From NCBI GenBank assembly GCA_958295665.1, contig OY282559.1, positions 273,308,047-273,372,046 on the forward strand: a stretch of DNA of 64,000 bases, written 5' to 3'. Below, in pieces: positions 1 to 12,410 of this stretch. How positions within the stretch are numbered: position 1 is the first letter of the stretch; each line of letters opens with the position of its first letter. The stretch comes from Tipula vernalis (taxonomy: Eukaryota; Arthropoda; Insecta; Diptera; Tipulidae). A model generated the notes under the pieces. The model searched no databases, had not been told where the DNA came from, and worked only from the letters and a program-made list of their open reading frames with translations. Both the position numbers and the translations under genes were made by a program.

Positions 1-1189
1 ACTCTGCTCTTTGTTTTGCATTTGGGGGACTATCAAAGTTTCTGAAAAATCTACAGCTCTAGAGGCTGTATTTTCTGAGGCGGGTTAAGCCGAAAGAATT
101 AAGAGTTTTGAAAGTGTCTAATATATCCATCGCTGACTATTATTAAAATCAGTAAGCAACATGAACTAAATTTGTCATGGTGTGAGGCTTACCTAAAGTT
201 GGGGAGCCCACGTATAAAAGTGCTGACTATCCAGCGAACTTTGACAATGGGTGAAATCGACTGTTCAGATGTAAGTGATGTTTAGGGGTTGAAAACACGT
301 AAAAAGCAATTGAGAAAAAAAAAATCATGCGACGAATGCTGAAACTTATCTAAGGAGAAGATTATGTTATATAAGGAAAGACAAGAAGAACATAGTCAGC
401 TAAACGAGGAGTGGTGGATTGTATGTATGTTGTTTTTTCTGCGCGAAAGAGAGAAAGAACCACACAAGTTCAATTTAGTTGTAGTAAAATGAAGACCATC
501 GACCAAACGTTACAACTTGCAAGGGAATTTGGTGACGCTTCAACAAATTAATGCTAATGAGGGCTTTTATTTATATCACAAACCCGCATAAGATTCGTGT
601 TATTGAGAGAGCATCTCACGCATGTCTTCAATGCAGTATGTCAGTACATAAACGAGAGGATTTTAAATAACAATGAAATTTATTTTCATCAAGGAGCAAT
701 ATTCGGAAATTTTGGGAGCTAACATTCCCTTAGCCCTATCGTTTCAAAAATAGATTGTTAGAGGCTTTTCGAAAAGTATAAAAATTGTTAAATTGCATGA
801 TATCTTAGAAAGCAGCAATAATTAGTCAATCAGAAGTTGAACGTTGTGAAGTAAATAAGCTTCGTGACGAATGTGCGAATGTGAACTTCCTCAAGTAGTA
901 TCCTCGATTTTAGGTACAGGTGTACAGGCAAAGATACACTCCATTACATTGTAAGAACAATTTATCAAGGTATTCCTACAAGGATTGATGATATTGAAAT
1001 ACTTCCTGGCGAGGAACAGCATGTACAAAGCGATAGCACCACGTCTTTAGAAAGGAGACGCCAAACAAAACTTTATTCAAACCATTAAATTTTTATGGGT
1101 GCTTTCTCATGACCTTAAAGTACTGTATATACCGATGTGGGCCATTACTCAACAAAAATTTTCATATCTTGCAAAGTCATAAAATTGCA
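1..1189. other. degenerate sequence, no supported gene
   Basis: No reading frame longer than scraps is open here. Base composition is less AT-extreme than the spacers further on, which fits decayed coding DNA. It probably contains the 5' part of the repeat-encoded protein recognised from about 1190 onward, but I could not align it by eye with confidence. Confidence 0.3.
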
Positions 1190-1890
1190 ATTGAATGTAG
1201 CAAACCTTATATAGGGGTGACATACGATTTACCCATATTAAAAATTGCTCTCCAGTTTCAGAGTTTGGAAAAACCATGATTTAATAATTTATTCGTCCAC
1301 CGTGGATGTCTTCATATTTATTTGACTTGTTTAATAGCTGTGGGAAAATTCATAGATAAGTGTGGTATCATCAATATTCTGATCAATGCGAATGCCATTG
1401 CAAGCGAGGTTCTGTTAGCAGTTTAATTGCTACAACAATTACAATAGATGCAAAGGTTACATCCTGGACTACTACTTGCGTGACAAAGGATACATTTGAA
1501 AAGGTTAATTGCTGATGATAATGTACTTATAAATCGTAAAATAAAGGACTATTTACTAGGTTTCACACAAACGGTAGCTGAAAGGCCAAATATTGAGCAA
1601 GATGGTATTACCGCGAATAGCAAATCTTTTTTTTGCTTTTAACCAACCGAATTATTCCCACTACATAGTATTGTACCACGAAAGATTGCTGAAAGTAAAA
1701 GAAACTCATCCAGGATTGCTAATGAGATTTGAGCAAGGATCATTTGGCATCAAAGGAACTAGAAAACCTTGTTCAAGAATACCTAAAGATTTGACAATGA
1801 AGCAAACAGCCAATGTCGATGCGTCTAATAAATTGACAGTTGTTGGTTTCATTAGCATTATGCCATCCAGATGGTTCTTTATGTAAAACG
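1190..1890 (+). pseudogene. eroded invertebrate repeat-encoded protein, central part
   Basis: Conceptual translation in shifting frames gives DLPILKIALQF, then a segment around LTCLIAVGKFIDKCGI, then an open stretch (1593-1886) with FNQPNYSHYIVLYHERLL, a DLTMKQTANVDAS-like block and KLTVVG. Blocks of this order recur in a large uncharacterised protein family that is highly repeated in invertebrate and some fish genomes. Its function is unknown to me; copy number suggests a mobile element. The copy has many stops and shifts and cannot be expressed. Identification is from memory of the family, so it is tentative. Confidence 0.4.
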
Positions 1891-2109
1891 GATGAATCGG
1901 TGATACTGAAAGTATTCGAAAAAAAAAGTAAAAGTCATGAGCTAAAGAGTGTTCAAATTTGAGGTATCTTTTTAGATATTCCACCATTTATATTTTTTGT
2001 ACTAGAGTACCATATATTGTTTGACAGATGACAAGTACAAACATTCCGGTAGTTAAATTGTCGCTACACGAGTGAACAATGTGTTTTCATAATTAAATCT
2101 TATTTTAAA

Positions 2110-2480
2110 TCAAAATCGCAATGCAATTACTGTGAATGGAGCTCGATCTCGAGAGATGATTAGAAACTTTTTGTGGAGTCAATTGGAAGATACTGATGTG
2201 CAGAATATATGGTTTCAACAGGATGGTGCATCACGCCATACAGCAACGGAATCAACCGATCTTTTGAAAGAGAAGTTTAATAATCAAATAATTTTTCGAA
2301 GAACAGACATGAATTGGCCACTAAGATCATGCGATTTAACTCCATTGGACTTCTTCTCATGGTGTTTCTTGAAGAATAAAGTTTATGCGGATAATCCTTA
2401 AACTGTTCAACACCTCAAAGACAACATCATCGAGCAAATATCACTAAATGAACTATCATTATGCGAAAAAGTGACCCAAC
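2110..2480 (+). pseudogene. mariner-superfamily transposase fragment (DD41D type)
   Basis: Only the C-terminal half of a DDE/D transposase is present. The second catalytic Asp lies in WFQQDGA and the third in CDLTPLDFF. I count 41 residues between them, the spacing of the DD41D (rosa) group of Tc1/mariner elements. The frame starts without an N-terminal DNA-binding region. A stop at 2399-2401 is followed in the same frame by a recognisable C-terminus (VQHLKDNIIEQ). No terminal inverted repeats are visible. It lies between two parts of the repeat-encoded protein at 1190-1890 and 2880-3194, so it or the minisatellite beside it may have split that gene. Confidence 0.7.
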
Positions 2481-2493
2481 TAGCATTTCCACA

Positions 2494-2712
2494 CGTTCGG
2501 CCATTCGACCCATTCGGCCTTTCGACATCCGGCCTTTCGACCTTTTAACATTCGGCCTTTAGACATTCGGCTTTTCAACACTTTCGACCCAATCGGACAT
2601 TAGACATTCGGCCTTTCGACACATTTGGCCATACGACATTCGGCCTTCCGACCCATTCGGCCTTTCGGCGTTCGGCCTTTCGACATTCGGCCTTCCGACA
2701 TTCGCCCTTTAA
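2494..2712. repeat. minisatellite, about 15-bp unit CATTCGGCCTTTCGA
   Basis: About 14 degenerate tandem copies of a unit close to CATTCGGCCTTTCGA, with 1-2 base differences and some 12-16 bp units. It is markedly more GC-rich than the surroundings. It begins directly after the DD41D transposase C-terminus. Confidence 0.9.
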
Positions 2713-2879
2713 ACATCGAACGGAATTTTTCATACTAAATACAATGAAAGAAGTTCCAATAAGGAGTCCCTTCTTAGGTAATAAGACCCTATTCCAATAT
2801 CTAATATTGTCAATATCCGATCTAGTGTTACTCGAAAAATCGTTGCAAGCTTATCGTGAAATGAAGAGGCGCACACTAA

Positions 2880-3194
2880 GATGATTTTTCATGTATGCCA
2901 TTTGAATCAGAACACCAATGTGGTTACCCACCAATACGGCATTCAGACACTGATACTCCATCATCATACAAAATTTGGATAAAAATAGGCATAGGAAGTA
3001 AAGAACGAGATTTATACATAAACGATTTGTGTACAGCACTTGGCGAGGACTTATGTAACGCGCTGCCCGCTTTCCACGGTTTCACAGGGTGTTACTATAA
3101 TCCCGAATTTTTCAAGACAGGAAAAAACAGGCCCTTTACTATTTTTTTAAAAAATGAAGAGTTTATCGAAGCATTCAACAGTTTGAGTAATTAA
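2880..3194 (+). pseudogene. eroded invertebrate repeat-encoded protein, second part
   Basis: An open frame from 2895 reads SDTDTPSSYKIWIKIG, then INDLCTALGEDLCNALPAFHGFTGC and FFKTGKNRPFTIFLKN. The block 'SDTD... LG..LC.ALPAFH.FTGCD' is characteristic of the same uncharacterised repeat family as 1190-1890. Here the usual Asp after FTGC is Tyr. Together the two features look like one old copy interrupted by the DD41D fragment and the minisatellite. Biochemical role unknown. Confidence 0.45.
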
Positions 3195-3799
3195 CCAGAG
3201 GATAACCCATTTAATACCGTTAGTATAGTAGAGAAGTTTGTTTGCACGGTGTATGGATTTAAAACTATAAAATACGTCAATGATCAAAAATGAAAAAGAA
3301 ACTTGAGCTTCTAATATAAATGCATTTCTAAATATAGTGTTAATTATTTGTGAAATTTTGGTTTTTGTTGTGTTCATCTTTTTTAAATTTTATTATTTTA
3401 TTAAATTTTATTCATCAATTCCTAAAATATTTACAAAATTTTACAATAATAAATTTAAAAATATACATTAATTTCCTTTTACAGTAAAAAATAAAATCTT
3501 AAGATACATAAAAATCTGTACATTTTTATAAAAAACAAAAAAAAAAAATCATTTTGGGAGAGATGACCAGGATGCATTCTTTAGTTAGACGAAAACAACT
3601 AGAGACGAATGATCCTTTAAGTAACATTTATCTATTTAATTAATAGTTATGGGGTTATTAATCTATAATTTAATTATTATTATCTTTTTTTGATTTAAGT
3701 ATTTCTCTAGTATATTCAAATTACAAAAATACAGTTTAAATTTACAAATGTATTATGCCCTGTTAAAATCATTATTTAATAACTTTAAAGAGACATTCT
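3195..3799. other. AT-rich spacer
   Basis: Very AT-rich, with A/T homopolymers and no coding similarity that I can see. Confidence 0.5.
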
Positions 3800-5420
3800 A
3801 TTTTTAAAATGTCAATACCGAATAGCCAATCTACAATGCTCTTTAGATACGCTGACAACTTTTTTATAGCTAGGCACAGTAACAAAAGATTTTATGTTCG
3901 TTCTAAGGTTATATCCGTAAGAATATCGAATAGATAAATTACCACTTCTAACATAAAACATTTTTAGAACCCTGTGAATATATAAATGCCTTAATGAGAG
4001 AACACGAAGACTACAAAATAATGGTCAACTACAAAGTTAACTTATTTTTACCACATATTATTCGAATTACATGTTTCTGCGCTAATAAAATTGGTTCAAC
4101 CGTATTAAAATACGTACCTCCCCAACAAACAATACCATACTGCAATTTAGATTGAACGATACCATGATACACCATCATAAGAATTTTCTGGGAACACAAT
4201 GACTTCAATTGGAAAATTTTGCGAATTGCGGATATCATATAATTCTGTACCCTATGTGCATGCTACTTCCAGCTACGATTCATATCAATAACTAGACCTA
4301 AATATTTTAGGGCTTTTATGGATTCAATTTTAAAACATTTCACAGAGTAGGGATAATCTAATCGGTTTGTAATAATACATCGGTCACAGTTTTGGGTACT
4401 CATTGTATGTTTTAAGCAATCTGCTGAATGATAGAAAATATCACAATCGTAAATAGTTGATCCAGTTAGTTTGAAGAAGGGAGATCGTAATTCATATCAA
4501 AATTTGTTAAAAAATGGTTATCATTAGTATAAGTGAATGCTAAATCGTCGGCGAAAGCAGTAACATTACCATTGAACTTTTGTTTAAAATTTGAGTTAAT
4601 GAATATTAAAAATAGAACGGGGGTCTAAAACGGAGCCTTGAGGAACGCCTGAAACTACCAAGTGTACATCGCTAAATATACCATTCGGTTTAACACTTTA
4701 GTGTATTTTCATTAAATAACTTGAAAACCATTTAAAAGTGTTCCCTCTAAAACCAATAGCATGAAGCTTGTTTAGAAGTATTTGATGGTCAACCATATCA
4801 AACGCTTTTGTCATGTCCAAAAATATAGCAGCAGTACTTTTATTTGCATTTAAACCATCATAGACTACTTCACAAAATTTCAATAAGACCACTCCAGTAG
4901 ACCTACCCTCTCTAAACCCGAACTGATAATGGCTAAAAAAAATATTTTTATTTAAAAACGATAATATTCGTTTTTTCATGAGTTTTTCAAATAATTTTGC
5001 AATCGTGGGAAGTAAAGAAATCGGCCTATAGTTGGACATCAATTTTCGGTTCCCTTTCTTAAATATCGGAATAATTTCCGCAGCCTTTAAACTAGCTGGA
5101 AAAATACCAGAATTAACACTTAAATTAAATAAATATGTTAAAACATCAACAATGAAATAAGCATTCTGCTTAATTAGACTATTAGTAATATTATCAGAAG
5201 GACATGAGTGTTTATTATCAAGAGATTGAATCATTTTATAAACTTCTATTGCAATGAAAGATTCAAAGAACAAACTATTAGGTTGACAAATTTTATAAGT
5301 TAGAAGGTCAAAACTGTTACATGAGCATGTTTCAGAACGCAATGTTGGTATTGAATTGGTAGCACAATTAACAAATTAATCATTGAAGTTATTCGCAATA
5401 TCAACACGGTTTTGAATTAT
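3800..5420 (-). pseudogene. non-LTR retrotransposon reverse transcriptase, broken (CR1/Jockey-like group)
   Basis: Minus-strand frame 5342-4698 carries an RT domain: IIPIFKKGNRK, NYRPISLLPTIAKLFEKLM, FGFREGRST, AAIFLDMTKAFDMVDH. After a frame change come VVSGVPQGSVLDP (near 4640) and AFADDLAF (near 4540), the catalytic box. Then follows a C-terminal segment (4238-4029, SKLQYGIVCWGG) and FYVRSGNLSIRY near 3950. Upstream near 5380 a frame-shifted IANNF block typical of the endonuclease-RT linker is visible. No poly(A), 5' end or target duplication was found. At least three frame breaks make it dead. Confidence 0.85.
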
Positions 5421-5815
5421 ACACAAATAATAAAACACGTCCGTTAGTGTATGAAATGCGATCTAGCCATTACAAGTGAGAACTTTTTAGTTTGCAGATG
5501 TTTATGTAAGAAAGTTGTGCACTAAAAATTTTTGAGTTTGAGAAAAGCTGCATTTTAATTAATAAGCGGCTGTGAAAACATTTGTTGGTCACTTTTGTTA
5601 ACATTGCAAATTCATATATAATTATTTGAATTGACAGAATTGCAATAAATCAGCCAATTGTTCAAGATGGTGTTAAAGATGACAGTGTGACTGGTGACTT
5701 CAATCAAGCTTGTGCAACGAAGACGTCTACTCAGCTTGCTGCCGTTGAACTTCAGACAGCAAGTGCAAATATGTTTGTGGAAGTTAGCAGTACCAATTCT
5801 GTTATCGTAGAAATT
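5421..5815. other. spacer, possible LINE ORF1 scrap
   Basis: 5655-5820 is open in one frame (Q/T/S-rich peptide) and lies upstream of the plus-strand LINE remnant, so it may be part of its ORF1. There is no diagnostic motif. The rest is unassigned. Confidence 0.25.
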
Positions 5816-6652
5816 AGGGCTTGTCCATTACCGGACTTTTTACATTCCCGGGAAACGGGATTGTGATTTTCTGATCCGCGGGAATTCCCGGGATTCGGGA
5901 CATGACAAATTTTTAATGCAATACATCATTATTTATGAAAATTCAAAATATTTAAATTTTAGGTCGAAGAAGGTAAAGGAAAAAATTAAGTAATATTTAA
6001 AATGAAAAAAAAAATGTGATATAATGATTTAACCACATAATCGGCTGATTTCGTTCTCCCTTCAAGGGAAAACTTCTCGCGGAAAAAATGAAATTTAAAA
6101 TATCAGCGTTGATTTTACTCAACATATAAGTTTTTATAATATTCGTTCATCCCAACAGTTTGTGGAACTAAATGCGTCCAATGACGATGTAATTTACATT
6201 AGAAACTCACCGCGTTTTGGAAAATTCCTCTCATTTTTGGTGGATATCGGCTTGATAGTGGGTTGTTTGTCCATTTCTGGTTTAAATTTAACATCTTACT
6301 TTACACTTTTACACAGTGCGATACTTTGTTTTAAACTGAATTCTTTTTCTTTGTGTGCACTTCAAATCGTACTAACACATTACCTCTGCAATATTGCCTT
6401 CCAAAATAGGCATCATCAATAATTTCCTTTGTTCCCAACTCTGGATATTGGAGGAATTTTATTAACAAGGCAACTTCTTTATTTATTGTAATTCCTAATT
6501 TTTCTTTTAGAAGTTTTAACCTGTGGTCAAGCCTATTCTTTTAAATTTACAAAGAATAATGCTGAAGTCGCTTCAGCTGAAACGGGAATATTTTAATTTC
6601 CTTAATTCCTGGAAATTCTGTTCCGGGAAATCCCGGGATGCAAGCCATAGTA
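5816..6652. mobile_element. putative hAT-like insertion with CCCGGGA-rich ends
   Basis: The left end reads AGGGCTTGTCCATTACCGG, followed by several TTCCCGGGA blocks. The right end reads TTCCGGGAAATCCCGGGAT then GCAAGCCATA. Reverse-complemented, the right end shares GGCTTG and CCGG with the left. The ends are imperfect and no clean 8-bp duplication is visible. The interior has no recognisable transposase (a short frame runs on the minus strand near 6550-6350). It appears to interrupt the plus-strand LINE. Confidence 0.35.
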
Positions 6653-6829
6653 AAGAACAATACCCCAGATTATTGTACCGAATACAGTAAAATGAAACTT
6701 CCTTCAGCAACGCAAAATTATTCGTCCTCCACAAGAACCTTTGCTGAGGTCGCATCATCCTCACTGAATTGCTATGCTGTTTTGCCTGAGGTTAATATAA
6801 AGCTTCGTCAACATTAGAGTACCAAACCA

Positions 6830-8910
6830 AATTGTGGTATTAAACATTTTAATGTGAATTTTGGGGTAATGACAGTTATACGACGTTATGGTTACACCTT
6901 TCTAAATTCAATCCTCATCCTCGCGATGTTGAATCTTTGAAATTTGTTTGCTACAAATTGGGCATAAAAGCAGATTTATGGGTTAAGGCTCTTAACCCAA
7001 ATGCTTGGCCGACCGGGGTACACATTCGGAAATTAATAATCAAAATTTTCGGACAACATTGCCTCCACGAGTGAAGTTTCGGACAACCGGTATAGCCAAC
7101 AGTACAACACGTTAAGTTCTAACAACTTGTATGGTAGTAAAATTGATCCAAGCTATAATCTGCAGGTAAATGTAAATGGTTCTATAAAATTTGGCCGTTT
7201 AAATGTGCGTAGTTTTGTTAAACATTTTAATGAAATTACTTCTGTTAGAATTATACAAATTTGATTTTCTTCCTTTAATTGAAACCCTTCTTAACAGTAA
7301 AATTACAAACAAGTTGCTTCGAATTAACAATTTGAAACTAATATGTTTTGATCGTATTAATAATACGCGATTGGGTGGGGTTGGTATTTATTTTCGGTCT
7401 ACTCTGCGGTCAGCAAATTATTCTCTGGTTAAGGTTGAAGTTTTGGCATCTGTTCTTGTGAGGCGATTTGGCAAAATTCTTTGTTTTGGGTATTTATAAC
7501 CCGCCGGATATACTACGAAATCCCGGTTTTCAAAATCCTGGCTTTGAAACAAATATTTTTTTAAAAATTCTGGTGAAGAAAAATTTTAATTTTGAAACGT
7601 GATTTAAATCCACACATATTTTGAATTTAGTGCAAGGTAGAGATTTGGTTTACAAAAAATATAAAAGATTTGGATTATAGCCCGATTTTGAATCATTTAA
7701 ATGTTTTAGAAATAAAACTAACAAATGCATCAATCACACTAAAATATATTTTATTTTGGGAATTTCCACAAACCTAAAACAACGTGGAGAAATTTGAAAA
7801 ATCTAGGTATTTCATGTAAGTCGACTGAAGCATTCGTTGACTTTTCTGCTGATGAAATTTTGGCAGGGATCAGTAATCTTAACGAATGTATAGTTGTTTT
7901 GCCTTTATCCGATTTTGATTTGATTAGTTCTGGTAGTTATAGTTTTGTTTTGAATTATGTCTATGAACGATGGCATTGAATGCAATTCGTACAGTTAAGT
8001 CTCATTCGATGGCATATGACATGGTAAACTTCAGAGTAACAAAATTATTTACTGATTTGTTTCTGTTCCAAATTACATTTATCTTTAACCAGAGTTTCAC
8101 CAAATCAGTATTTCCTAATTTGTGGAAAGTGGCATCGATTATTCCCCTACCTAAAAATGGCGTAATTTCTAATATTTGTGACATTCGGCCAATTAGTATT
8201 TTGCCTGCCCTATCCAAGGTCCTGAAAAAAATTATACAGCTACAAATTCTTGAGCACCTCAATAACTATAATTACCTATGCAAATTTCTATCTGTATACA
8301 AATCTGGCCATACACTACTATTGCGCTTGTACATGTGGTTGTGCTATATTAGACAAAGCTAATACATTTTGCAATTTTAGTCCTATTAAGCTTTTCTAAA
8401 GCGTTTGATTGTGTTAATCATATCCTTTTGCTTAAAAAGTTAAAGTAATTTTATTTATTAAGTTTTCCGATTCTGCTATTTTATTGCTTCATTCTTATTT
8501 GAGTAATCGTTAACAATTTGTAAGGCTTGGTGATAATCTTTCTGGCAAAAGTGATGTAGTTGCTGGGGTGCATCAAGGGTCAATTTTAGGCCACTTACTT
8601 TTTTCCATTTATATGAATGACCTACCTTGACATATTTTAAACTGTCGATTTCATCTTTACGCTGATGATTTGCAACTTTATGTTGTTAGAAATATTTCGT
8701 CATGGGCCAATTCAACTAAAAGTGAAGCTTTATTGCTTACTAGAAATAATTCGCATGACCATACTTGGAATGACCATGTAAGTTCTATGTGGCAGCGTGT
8801 TAATTACGGCTTATATTCGCTCAGACTAAAATAATTTGCCCAGTTAACTTACGCATATATCTTGTTAAAAGTTTAATTATACCTATTTTCAGCCAAGATT
8901 CATACAAAGA
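6830..8910 (+). pseudogene. non-LTR retrotransposon remnant, endonuclease and RT
   Basis: Decayed frames give an endonuclease start (KFGRLNVRSFVKHFNEIT near 7190), RLGGVGIYFRSTLRSAN near 7370, then RT blocks VASIIPLPKNGVIS and DIRPISILPALSKVLKKI (8130-8240). After a frame change come AGVHQGSILGHLLFSIY (8570) and LYADDLQLYV (8655), which is the catalytic YADD. A thumb-like segment SMWQRVNYGLYSLRLK lies near 8800. Many stops and shifts. The order matches one ORF2 of a CR1/Jockey-type LINE, opposite in direction to the remnant at 3800-5420. Confidence 0.8.
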
Positions 8911-8929
8911 TTAACGGTAAACACAGTCA

Positions 8930-9054
8930 GCTACAACTATGTGGGTGGAAAAGTCGTCAGCTGACGCTATAAAGGTAGTGCGCTGTCTCTGAGGCAAGTT
9001 AACACTCAGCACCATTACTGTACCAGTTGACTTTTCCAACCACGTACATGCAGC
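8930..9054. repeat. imperfect inverted repeat, MITE-like
   Basis: The left arm 8930-8964 (begins GCTACAACTATGTGGGTGG) matches the reverse complement of 9023-9054 (ends CACGTACATGCAGCT) with a few mismatches and a 2-base gap. The arms are about 33 bp and the element about 125 bp, sitting inside the decayed LINE. No clear target duplication. Confidence 0.5.
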
Positions 9055-9059
9055 TCAAC

Positions 9060-11143
9060 CATCAATTATGTACAACTGAATATACAAATACCGTTTAGTG
9101 TTATTTCTGGGTGTAGCGACCTTGCAGTGAGGAATAATTTTCCTATATTTCTGAAGCAGGAAGGCCATTCCCATACTCTGTTAATTGGGTTATTCTGCAG
9201 GCAGCAAATGAACAAGTACTATATTGTCTATAACCTTTATAATGCTTTAAAATTTAATCTAGCTCACCAGATCTAACTAAATTGCGATAAAATCACAAAT
9301 TGTTTGTCTTCATCCTTGGCACAACTTTTTAAAACTACAAATAGTCTACACCTTGGCGAATTTAAGCAACAACAACTATTTCAAAATATATTTGACGTTC
9401 ATATTTACAAACCCCATAAAATGTTATTATCCACAAACCACAACTCTAATTCGAATAATAAATTTTTTTGCCGTATACAGACATCTATCATCAAACACGA
9501 AAAATTGAAAATAATTTAATATTCACACTTGCTCAACAAAAACTAAATTAAAAATCAATCAGAATTTAATGTTGAAAGATGTAATAAATTTCCGCAAGAG
9601 AAACAATAAAACACACGCGCATTTTATACGCCCCGAATTGCTGTTGATGTAAACGTAATCTCGATTTCTAAATCTAAACAATCAAGCAGATGGTCGAAAT
9701 CGCATCGAAATAAAACAAAACCATAATAAAATTAGCGCCGCGTATACGATTATATCTATGTACAAGAATCTTATGGCCAACAAAATGCTTTATTTTATTG
9801 TCCTTCCCACCGAATTCGTATAGTAACGCGATATGAAGTATGAGGGTGTGAGCTGCGGTGTTTATTAAAAAAGCTTTTTATTTCCAATCCTTGGTTCATT
9901 TTTTATTTTATTGATTGTAATACAGAATATCCTAAGGATATCATTAAAACGATAAGAAAATGTTATGATAAAAGCGAGTTCCTTATATAAATTCCTTTAG
10001 ATTATTGATGTACATACTATATAGTAGCATAAAAAGTTTTCATCAAATTTTCTTCTTTGTACGTATGTACGTAACTTCATAAATTTTCAATATTTTTTTA
10101 TTATCACCGGTTTACGAGTATGTACGACGACGGAGATTTGTTTTGCCAGTGCTACAATATTTCGCGGATATCGCATAAAATCGCGGTGGTCAAAAAATAT
10201 TGTTGTGCTAAATACAATAATGCGGTAAAAGATGTAACGTGTTGATGAAACGTAAATTATATTTAATGCATGTACTGTAAATGTATGTACATATACATAT
10301 ATGTTTGGGTTTGGCTACATAAAATAAGGACAATAAATTTTCTATTGGGGCAAACCATTAAAAAGGGAAGATTCATAATAAAAGTTTTTATGCCACTTTT
10401 AATAAGTATCCTTAAATTTACTGTCATCCCTTTTCGCATTTTTTGGTTGTTGTTGCTGGCCGGCTACAGCTAATATTTATTATTGATGTTTTGGACGTTT
10501 TGTATTGTGTTGTATACCCAAAAGCTTCTTTCCTTTATTATTTTTAGTGCTATAGGGGCAATTCCGAAATTTTAGGACTTTGTTTATCTTCGTAAAAATC
10601 AAAAGCTAATAGATTTTTTGATTTTATGGCCGATTTTAAGGATATTTGCTTGATATCAATGCTTTGTTATGGTTTTGATTGGAACATAACAAATTTCACT
10701 CGGATGATGTTTCCAATGAAATTAGTAGTTAGTTAATTGCTTTATTTCTTTATTATCTTGTCCGTTTGCATTTTATTTCTCGACTGACTATTGTATATAA
10801 TTTAATTAAAATAGAATAAAGAAATCTTATCTTTCAAATTTATGTGAGAATGCTTTTCCTAGGTTAAGAATTGCTTATTGCGAATAACATGTGAAGATTA
10901 CCGATGGTAATGATATCTGTATTATTTTGCGCGTTGTCGGTGCGCCAGCTTTATGCCAGATTGCTTATCCTATAAGGAAATTCGTCAACGATGCAACAAA
11001 TCCCTTTAGATTAAATGTAAGAAACGCTAAAATATTGTTTGTACGAGTTTCAGTTTAAAGTAGACTCCTCCAGTTTGATGAGAACGACTATCGCTATTTA
11101 TCGATTTGTCTTAGCAAATTTTTATGTTATTGTGTTATTAGTT
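9060..11143. other. AT-rich intergenic DNA
   Basis: No credible coding region and no RNA gene seen. Short open frames have AT-driven composition and no motif. 9090-9260 may hold the last traces of the plus-strand LINE. Confidence 0.5.
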
Positions 11144-11768
11144 GCTTTCCAATCAGCTAACCGCAAGCACCCGCTAGCAAACCGCTAGTAGAAAAGTTTT
11201 TGTCTTCGCTCAATGAACTACTCGTAACTGCTCTTGTTATTTTTCACGAGCAGTTACGCATAATTTCGCCGCTAGGGGGTTGAGTGTAGAACCACTTGAT
11301 AAACTGGTTTTTTATGTCAAAAATATTTATTTTTGTTGTGACAAAAATAAAAATTTTTCTATCGCATTTGTCAGTACGTTAAAACGTCGTTGTTAAAAAA
11401 AAAAATTTAATTAAAAGTAAATATTTAATATTACTGGATATTTGAGAAATTAAACTCTTGTATACGTTTCTATTGTACGTTTTACTTTAACTATTGTGTG
11501 TAATATTCCTGCCTGTTTCCATAAATATGAATTAAAGCCTTAGTTTCGGCGAATGTCCAATTTTTTTTTATGTTCTCATTGTCTTTCATTTTCATTTTTA
11601 ATTGTTCGCCGCCCCAAAGTTTTGAGAGCAATTGCAAAACATATACGATTTATAGGGTATTTTTACTCACATCATCCATTTTAATCGTTCCAATCGACCA
11701 TAGCAAGGATTAAAACCTTTCTACTAGCGGTTTGCTAGCGGGTGCTTGCGGTTGGTCAATTGGAAAGC
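11144..11768. mobile_element. MITE with about 57-bp terminal inverted repeats
   Basis: The left arm 11144-11200 starts GCTTTCCAAT and contains AACCGCAAGCACCCGCTAGC. The right arm 11712-11768 is its reverse complement with a few differences. The 625-bp interior is non-coding. Just inside the left arm is a perfect 11-bp hairpin, CGTAACTGCTC at 11223-11233 pairing with 11248-11258. No target duplication is obvious, so the superfamily cannot be assigned. Confidence 0.8.
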
Positions 11769-12105
11769 CACTATTGTGAAGTGTTTTATGTTATTTTTTA
11801 AATTCTGATTTAATGTTTAACGTTGTTTCGTATACCGTAATCAATTTCAAATTTATTTAGGTACCTACTATATTTGCTACTTATTTAATTATGGGATTAT
11901 AGTTAATATTTAAAATTTTTAAAACAACAATTATTTTAATTCATTAAATCTATATGTTTATAAATCGGGGAAAAAGGGCCGGCATAGTTTGAAGTATAAT
12001 GACGTGTTTTATTTGGATTCTTCCTTTTATTACTTTTCTTGTGTTTTGGTCCTACTTTAATTTTAATAATATTATATTGATAATTATTAGTTTCGGCGTC
12101 GAGTT
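11769..12105. other. AT-rich spacer
   Basis: Nothing recognisable; short frames only. Confidence 0.4.
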
Positions 12106-12181
12106 CTGGACCCACGGAAATATACATTTTCAATGTGAGACTAATGTCCCACATTGAAAATGTATGTTTCCGTGGGTCCAG
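12106..12181. repeat. 32-bp-arm hairpin, one mismatch
   Basis: 12106-12137 (starts CTGGACCCACGG) and 12150-12181 are reverse complements with one mismatch. A 12-nt spacer separates them. Confidence 0.92.
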
Positions 12182-12410
12182 AAAAATAAAATTTTCGTAA
12201 CCTAAAAAAAAAACAAGAAAGCCGAGAGGTTTGAAGTGAGGGAGACAAATGAAACCAATTTCTATGTATAAGTGGAGTGACGAAGGTAAGAAGGGAGGAG
12301 TAAGTTGGGCGACTGACGTGGCGCTAAAAAACAAAGCTTTCTACCACGAATATTACACTCGTTTGGGTTTTCACCGGTATGGGTACGAATATGGCTTTGA
12401 TCAGTGTTGT

